A stretch of 9,815 nucleotides of DNA from Methanomassiliicoccales archaeon. GTDB lineage: Archaea; Thermoplasmatota; Thermoplasmata; Sysuiplasmatales; Sysuiplasmataceae. Numbering within the stretch: position 1 is the stretch's first letter; every line of letters begins with the position of its first letter. The notes beneath the pieces were generated by a model, which worked only from the letters and a program-made list of their open reading frames with translations, was not told the origin of the DNA and ran no database searches. The stretch covers positions 1-9,815 of the forward strand of contig DAHXLZ010000118.1 in NCBI GenBank assembly GCA_027365715.1, written 5' to 3'. Shown one piece after another: positions 5,901 through 9,815 of this stretch. Both the position numbers and the translations under genes were made by a program.

Positions 5901-7505
5901 TCAGTCTGGAGGCAGCGGCTTGAATATTGCGCGAATATCCAGTCCGTGTTTTCTCCTGAAATACGATCTCAGAACAGCATACCAGACAAGCGAGACCACG
6001 AAAATCCCTATTATGATAACGTCCGATATGTCGGACGGCGTTGTTCCTGCAACCAGTCCGATTGTAGGGAGGAATGAAAGGACGACAGCAGATGCGAGTG
6101 TCACAACGGTGGCTATAATGCCTATCACTATACCCCTCACATCCTTGTTATGGATGCCGTAAAATGCAGCGGAAAGGGAGGTAAGGGCAACGGTTATCAT
6201 CGGAAGGATGAAGAGAAGATATGTGAGCGGGCCGAAAAAGCCCCCTTCGAATATTTCGTAGACAGGGATGAGTATCATGCTGATTACGGTAACTGCAATT
6301 ATACCGGGATACGGCGAATGCGATTTTTTCCCCACATTTGACATTCCGAGCGGGAGGAGCCGGTCGATGGACATTGCCAGGGTGTATCTTGAAAAGATAT
6401 AAATGCCGAGTATGAGCCACGCAATGTACCAAGCGATCGAGCCTAGGTCAACCAGTGCAATGAGCACCACATTACCGTGTGCAACCACAAGCGGATAAGT
6501 CGTCAGACCGGGGAAGAGGGAGGTAAACTTCCATAAGGAACTTCCTGTTGAAGCCAGACCAACAGACGCATTAAGAAAGTTGATGCCCACCGCATATACA
6601 AACGCCAGAATGATCAGGACAGCAAAAACAAAGGCGAGGACATATGCTATCCAGGTTCCCGCTCTTATCGTCCTGGTGGATCTGGTAAATTCGCCGGCAA
6701 TGTAGCTCGGGGAAGTAATGAACATGAAGTAGAACGCAAAAATAAACGGAACAAAAAGTATCGTTTGCGACGGGCTGAAACCGGAGACAAAGCCCTGTTT
6801 GGTTCCGGCAGAGAGAACCGACTGATAGTAGTTGGAGCCGAAGCCGTTCTTGAGTGCCAGTGAATTAAACGCGCTTTTGAAGCCGGCGGGTCCGGCGGCG
6901 AAGAGCAGGACAATCGTTACAATCAGGCCGATCAGCTCCAGTATCAGGAAAGCTTCGAATACCCTGAAAGCTGTTTTCGGCTTGACAAAAATGTAGAGAA
7001 GCGATAGAAGGACCACCAGCACCTCAGCGACAGCTATGATGTTTGCGGGTGTGCTGAGCGTGTTTGCGAGATTCACCATCTGGGTGCTGTTGAGTATAAA
7101 GCCTGTGGCAGAGAGGGCGGGGACAAGACTCAGGGTGACGAACCAGACGGCAAGCACTCCTCCGTATATCGCAGCGTTAACGAGTCTTGAAACAGAAGAA
7201 ACTATGCCCCAGAATGTTCCCATGTTCCTGGAAGCAAAGACGTACTCACCTCCGGATCTGGGCATCTTAGTCGACATGTAGATGTAGACAGCTGTTATCG
7301 GAACACCTATTATTGCACCGAGAAGCGTCGCATAAAGAAGGTTCGTTCCGGGAAGCAGCCAGAGAACTGCAAGGTACAGCGCAAACGCAGGACCCGGGCC
7401 GAGCGATATCAGAGCCATGGAAAAGGAATCGAACGATCCCAGTTCCTTTGTAAGGCCGCTGGATTTTCTGATGTAAATGCCCTTTTCGGCGCTTTCCACG
7501 ACCAT
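5901..7505 (-). CDS. APC-family amino acid / polyamine permease
   Basis: This integral membrane transporter has 534 residues and about 12 hydrophobic helices, fitting the amino acid-polyamine-organocation superfamily, which imports amino acids or amines with protons or sodium or by exchange. The diagnostic loop KMPRSGGEYVFASR (residues 80-93) matches the APC consensus P-x-[AS]-GG-x-Y. Helix 1 has the broken SLGPGPAF stretch expected at the substrate site. A basic cytoplasmic tail (SYFRRKHGLDIRAIFK) ends the protein. I chose the ATG at 7505 because GGAAGGTG lies 8 bases before it; a TTG at 7526 would add seven residues and swallow that site. The gene begins 2 bases after the stop of the 73-codon gene and is the last gene of an operon led by a class III aminotransferase. 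The substrate is therefore probably an amino acid or diamine acted on by that enzyme, but sequence alone does not define it. Confidence 0.9.
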   Translation of the reverse strand: MVVESAEKGIYIRKSSGLTKELGSFDSFSMALISLGPGPAFALYLAVLWLLPGTNLLYATLLGAIIGVPITAVYIYMSTKMPRSGGEYVFASRNMGTFWGIVSSVSRLVNAAIYGGVLAVWFVTLSLVPALSATGFILNSTQMVNLANTLSTPANIIAVAEVLVVLLSLLYIFVKPKTAFRVFEAFLILELIGLIVTIVLLFAAGPAGFKSAFNSLALKNGFGSNYYQSVLSAGTKQGFVSGFSPSQTILFVPFIFAFYFMFITSPSYIAGEFTRSTRTIRAGTWIAYVLAFVFAVLIILAFVYAVGINFLNASVGLASTGSSLWKFTSLFPGLTTYPLVVAHGNVVLIALVDLGSIAWYIAWLILGIYIFSRYTLAMSIDRLLPLGMSNVGKKSHSPYPGIIAVTVISMILIPVYEIFEGGFFGPLTYLLFILPMITVALTSLSAAFYGIHNKDVRGIVIGIIATVVTLASAVVLSFLPTIGLVAGTTPSDISDVIIIGIFVVSLVWYAVLRSYFRRKHGLDIRAIFKPLPPD

Positions 7506-7507
7506 TT

Positions 7508-7729
7508 TCAGAACACCTTCCCACAATCCGTTGAACCGGTCAGGTAAATTTTCACATCCCCCGAAATATTGTTGCGCTGAGAATGAGCTTCACTCATCAA
7601 CCAGTTTTCACAATGCCCATAGTGAGACGTAAGTCCCACTGTGCTAAGATCCAGCTCACCTAAATAGTCGGCCGGATACATCTCACGAAGCTCAGACAAC
7701 CACTCTCCATCTTTATCGACGTCAGTCAT
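7508..7729 (-). CDS. Unrecognised 73-residue protein between aminotransferase and permease
   Basis: I do not recognise this protein. Three things support it as a real gene. Its ATG overlaps the aminotransferase stop (ATGA). A GAGGGG site stands 7 bases before the ATG. Its stop lies 2 bases before the permease ATG, so it fills the gap between the two genes exactly. The sequence is acidic in the first half (MTDVDKDGEWLSELREMYPA) and polar in the second. It has no membrane segment or signal peptide. It contains H36, H39, C40 and C69; the SHYGHCEN cluster (35-42) could bind a metal, though this is a guess. It might be a small accessory or regulatory subunit of the transporter or aminotransferase. 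It could also be the end of a degraded larger gene, but the precise spacing argues against that. Confidence 0.6.
   Translation of the reverse strand: MTDVDKDGEWLSELREMYPADYLGELDLSTVGLTSHYGHCENWLMSEAHSQRNNISGDVKIYLTGSTDCGKVF
7514..7521 (-). promoter_or_regulatory. Ribosome binding site deciding the permease start
   Basis: The minus strand reads GGAAGGTG, 8 bases before the ATG at 7505 and inside the last codons of the 73-residue gene. It favours the ATG over the upstream TTG at 7526 and shows that the permease is translated as an internal operon gene. Confidence 0.65.
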
Positions 7730-9084
7730 TTAGAAACCCCTCTTTCTTTATTCAAGACATTTTGGAAGATTTTTGTTCCTTTGGCCAACAGCTCATCCGG
7801 TATGTTAAGAGCGCCCATAAACCTGAAGACGTTTGAATTGCTGCCGCACGTGTGCATTATGAGACCGTTACGAAGCAGGTCGTGCTTCAACGCGAGCATC
7901 CTTTCCCTTGCCAGCGGCATACCATCCTCGGCAAGTTCGATACCTATCATGAAGCCCCTTCCCCGGACATCTGAAATAAGCGGCGATTCCATGCTGGAGA
8001 ACGTTTCCAATAGCTCCCTACCCTTGGTTGTTACCCGGCCCAGATGCAGGGGGATCTCCTTGAGCATTTCAATCCCCGCCGCAAGCGCAAGAGGGTTGCC
8101 GCGAAATGTGCCCATGTGGAAGGGCGTTGGCAACTGCCTGTCGAGATCGTTTCTGTAGTATACCATGGAAACCGGAACGCCACCACCAATGGATTTGCCG
8201 ATGCATACCACATCGGGCTGGACATTTTCGTGCTCGAAAGCCCACATCTTCCCAGTTCTACCCATTCCGGACTGTATTTCGTCGACTATCATCAGCATAC
8301 CATGGTCGTCGCAAAAGTCCCTCAAGAGCTTCAGGAAGCCAGGAGGCGGGACGATGTAGCCACCCTCTCCCTGAATCGGTTCAACAATTAGCGAATCCGG
8401 CTTTTCTCCTTCATTCGAGGAGGAAAAGGCGCCTTCCAGTCTTTCATGAACCGTCGAAAGATCTGCTCCCTCCCCGTTTTGAGATGGATACGGAATATGT
8501 GTTGTCTTGAACCCGGGGCTTAACACAGTTTTCCTGTAATCCTTTCCGGTAGTTACTGAAATTATCCCCCCCGAGGTACCATGGTATGCACCATCAAACG
8601 CAATGACGGGAACGTTCCTCCCTGAGATCACGTGCGCAAGATTTACGGCAGTCTCGCATGCATCCGCTCCGCTGATGCCAAACACTGTCTTGTAGTCCCT
8701 CATTCCCGAAGAGAAACTGTTTACAAGCCGCCTGAGGAATTCAATCCTTACTTCTGTCGGAATCTCCATTGAATGCCATACAGTTTCAAGCTGCTCTGTT
8801 ATGGCCTTCCTGATTACCTTGGAATATCCAAGGTTGAGCACTGAAACGCCCGCGAACCAGTCTATGTAGAGATTTCCATCCACGTCCTCGATAATGGAGC
8901 CACTGGCCGACTTAATCGCAATTGGGAATGAGTGGGGATAGGTGACGGTTTCGGTCTCCATCTCGCGTTGTTCTTGGAGTAGCCTCCTGCTTTTCTCGCC
9001 TGGAATGCTGGTGATAATCCTTGGCACATCAGCGAAATCTATCCGTTCGAGCCCGGTGTTAGCCAGCCCTGAAACCCCATCCAT
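7726..9084 (-). CDS. Class III PLP-dependent aminotransferase (4-aminobutyrate/ornithine aminotransferase type)
   Basis: This 452-residue fold-type I PLP enzyme moves an amino group, typically the omega-amino group of 4-aminobutyrate, ornithine or a related diamine, to a 2-oxo acid. It shows DVDGNLYIDWFAGV (67-80), the phosphate-binding FGISGADACETA (135-146), FDGAYHG (163-169) with Y167 for ring stacking, EPIQGEGG (235-242), VDEIQSGMGRTG (267-278) with D268 for the pyridine nitrogen, and IGKSIGGGVP (295-304) with the Schiff-base lysine K297. MGTFRGNP (324-331) supplies T326. Length is normal. SGADACE replaces the more common SGSxANE, and near the C-terminus FRFMGAL replaces the usual RxxPPL, so substrate preference may differ from classical GabT; some archaeal relatives are racemases. 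It is the first gene of the operon, with a TATA-like box just upstream of the ATG, and is divergent from an Lrp-type regulator that probably controls it. Confidence 0.92.
   Translation of the reverse strand: MDGVSGLANTGLERIDFADVPRIITSIPGEKSRRLLQEQREMETETVTYPHSFPIAIKSASGSIIEDVDGNLYIDWFAGVSVLNLGYSKVIRKAITEQLETVWHSMEIPTEVRIEFLRRLVNSFSSGMRDYKTVFGISGADACETAVNLAHVISGRNVPVIAFDGAYHGTSGGIISVTTGKDYRKTVLSPGFKTTHIPYPSQNGEGADLSTVHERLEGAFSSSNEGEKPDSLIVEPIQGEGGYIVPPPGFLKLLRDFCDDHGMLMIVDEIQSGMGRTGKMWAFEHENVQPDVVCIGKSIGGGVPVSMVYYRNDLDRQLPTPFHMGTFRGNPLALAAGIEMLKEIPLHLGRVTTKGRELLETFSSMESPLISDVRGRGFMIGIELAEDGMPLARERMLALKHDLLRNGLIMHTCGSNSNVFRFMGALNIPDELLAKGTKIFQNVLNKERGVSK
7737..7742 (-). promoter_or_regulatory. 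Ribosome binding site for the 73-residue protein
   Basis: GAGGGG on the minus strand lies 7 bases before the ATG at 7729, within the last codons of the aminotransferase gene (ERGV). Together with the ATGA overlap this suggests translational coupling. Confidence 0.55.
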
Positions 9085-9095
9085 GTTATTTCACG

Positions 9096-9106
9096 TTTAA
9101 TATAAA
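9096..9106 (-). promoter_or_regulatory. TATA-like box of the aminotransferase operon
   Basis: The minus strand reads TTTATATTAAA, with its centre about 17 bases before the ATG at 9084. It is the only strong TATA-like element in front of the gene. The short distance implies a leaderless mRNA or a transcription start at or a few bases inside the annotated ATG. If the start is inside, translation would begin at a later codon. Confidence 0.5.
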
Positions 9107-9154
9107 CAAACTGTCGTACTTGGTCCAGAATTCAATTTACGCAAAATTATTACT

Positions 9155-9168
9155 TCATCACTCGATGA
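9155..9168. promoter_or_regulatory. Candidate operator palindrome in the divergent region
   Basis: TCATC-actc-GATGA is a perfect 5-base inverted repeat with a 4-base spacer, near the middle of the region between the aminotransferase operon and the regulator. A wider pair, CGCA (9140-9143) and TGCG (9171-9174), is placed almost symmetrically around it. Lrp/AsnC proteins often bind imperfect palindromes of about 13-15 bases next to their own gene. Binding here is inference. Confidence 0.35.
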
Positions 9169-9185
9169 TCTGCGAAGAAAATATG

Positions 9186-9203
9186 CTATTTAGGCTAAAA
9201 TAG
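9186..9203. promoter_or_regulatory. Candidate operator palindrome next to the regulator promoter
   Basis: CTATTT-aggcta-AAATAG is a perfect 6-base inverted repeat with a 6-base spacer. It directly abuts the TATA-like box of the Lrp-type gene, covering the place where the TFB recognition element would be. A dimeric regulator bound here could block or aid assembly at that promoter, which would suit autoregulation. Confidence 0.4.
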
Positions 9204-9216
9204 AAAAATTTATTTC
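9204..9216 (+). promoter_or_regulatory. TATA-like box of the Lrp-type regulator gene
   Basis: AAAAATTTATTTC contains a TTTATT-like core about 24-26 bases before the GTG at 9234, the spacing expected for a leaderless archaeal transcript. No Shine-Dalgarno sequence precedes that GTG. Confidence 0.5.
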
Positions 9217-9233
9217 CTATTGACTAAATCACT

Positions 9234-9716
9234 GTGCCGGTAGTTCACTTGGACGCATTTGACGTACGTATTTTGAAGACTGTTGAAACGGATGCTGAGC
9301 TCCAGCTGAAGGAAATAGGAAAGAAAGTTGGCATATTCTCACCTTCCGCAATAAGCAAGAGATTGAAGTCCCTGAAGCATGGTGGTTATATCAAGAGGGT
9401 CACTGCGAAGCTTGACTATTCAAAACTTGGCTTCAACTTCATGACCATCACATTCGTCAGGGCGAAATACAGCAAGAACTACAACAATCTCATAGCCCAC
9501 AAGCTTCAGAAACTGCCAGGTGTGGTGTCTCTCTACTTTCTGCTCGGCGATATCGACTTTATCATGGTAACAGTCAACAGGAGCAAAGAAGAATATGAAA
9601 AAACACTCGACATACTGATGGCCATCGACGGCATAGAGAGAAGCGATACCAGGGTGGTGCTGCAGACCTTCTCAGAAATGGATTTCCGTAACGTCGACAT
9701 TGTTTCTCAGCGTTAG
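9234..9716 (+). CDS. Lrp/AsnC-family transcriptional regulator
   Basis: This 160-residue DNA-binding protein has an N-terminal winged helix-turn-helix and a C-terminal ligand-binding RAM domain. LDAFDVRILKTVETDAEL (6-23) is the classic first helix. IGKKVGIFSPSAISKRLKSL (28-47) is the helix-turn-helix, followed by a wing ending in the GYIKRVTAKLD linker. Residues 68-145 form the alpha/beta RAM fold, with the GDIDF motif (105-109) corresponding to the conserved GDYD effector region. Proteins of this family assemble as dimers or octamers and respond to amino acids. The GTG start is placed by the TATA-like box 24-26 bases upstream and by the normal LDxxD spacing. It is transcribed away from the aminotransferase/permease operon across a shared 149-base region with two palindromes, so it most likely controls that operon and itself. 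The ligand is unknown but may be the permease substrate. Confidence 0.92.
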   Translation: MPVVHLDAFDVRILKTVETDAELQLKEIGKKVGIFSPSAISKRLKSLKHGGYIKRVTAKLDYSKLGFNFMTITFVRAKYSKNYNNLIAHKLQKLPGVVSLYFLLGDIDFIMVTVNRSKEEYEKTLDILMAIDGIERSDTRVVLQTFSEMDFRNVDIVSQR

Positions 9717-9815
9717 TATCAAACGAGGAAGTGATTCAGACTTTCACAGTCTCCGCGTCCTGAATTAGACTAAATATTATGAGAGGATTCTATCGACAGA
9801 ATAGAGGGGATTTCA
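9717..9815. other. Right-edge sequence after the regulator, no confirmed gene
   Basis: A small hairpin GACT-ttcac-AGTC (9739-9751) follows the regulator stop, with TTCAG (9735-9739) and CTGAA (9760-9764) as a possible alternative pairing. It is too weak to call a terminator firmly. An ATG at 9779 opens a plus-strand frame to the window end (MRGFYRQNRGDF). TAAATATTA directly precedes it, too close to be its leaderless promoter, so whether it begins a gene cannot be judged from twelve codons. Confidence 0.3.

Noticed and set aside
5874..6341. Plus-strand open frames under the permease 3' end
   Set aside because: The permease reading frame is unambiguous with hydrophobic helices. These frames are antisense by-products of its codon use.
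8044..8510. Plus-strand frames of 115 and 134 codons under the aminotransferase
   Set aside because: They are antisense to the highly conserved PLP-lysine region, and the translations are unfamiliar and rich in Arg and Ser without domains.
9779..9815. Start of a possible plus-strand gene at the right edge
   Set aside because: Only twelve codons are visible, there is no ribosome site, and the AT-rich box is too close to the ATG to be its promoter.

Overview
The window looks like chromosomal DNA of an archaeon, most plausibly a member of the Thermoplasmata. This is an inference from gene content and signals, not from a marker gene. AT-rich TATA-like boxes lie about 25 bases in front of start codons that have little or no leader (agmatinase, aminotransferase, Lrp-type regulator). 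Internal operon genes instead have clear Shine-Dalgarno sequences. The proteins are of archaeal or broadly prokaryotic type. No rRNA, tRNA, CRISPR array, insertion sequence or phage gene was seen.

Left end, plus strand (1-2084). The first ~280 bases hold no recognisable gene. They are followed by the wreck of an electron-transfer-flavoprotein operon. The etfB remnant keeps its N-terminal and C-terminal ends but has lost the middle and carries a frameshift and a stop. The etfA remnant has an open frame but lacks most of its N-terminal domain. An apparently intact nitrilase-superfamily amidohydrolase starts on the stop codon of the etfA remnant (GTGA overlap).

Centre, minus strand (2265-5739, read right to left). 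A nucleotidyltransferase-fold protein and a calcineurin-like metallophosphoesterase sit 13 bases apart. They are followed by an intergenic stretch with several consecutive inverted repeats, then an agmatinase/arginase-family ureohydrolase with its own promoter. Immediately behind the ureohydrolase lies a 5'-truncated HisC-like aminotransferase fragment, interrupted by an in-frame insertion of about 36 codons.

Right end (5901-9716). A tight minus-strand operon contains a class III PLP aminotransferase, an unrecognised 73-residue protein and an APC-family amino acid permease. The first junction is an ATGA overlap and the second a 2-base gap, each with a good ribosome binding site. The operon is divergent from an Lrp/AsnC-type regulator, and the shared 149-base region contains two short palindromes that are candidate operators.

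Taken together, the intact genes suggest uptake and breakdown (or interconversion) of an amino acid or amine. The permease brings in the substrate, the class III aminotransferase removes an amino group, the ureohydrolase cleaves a guanidino compound such as agmatine, the nitrilase-type enzyme hydrolyses an amide, and the Lrp-like protein senses an amino acid. The link between these enzymes is inferred from proximity only. The best candidates for something undescribed are the coupled 73-residue protein, the nucleotidyltransferase/phosphoesterase pair, and the structured intergenic region at 3861-3947.
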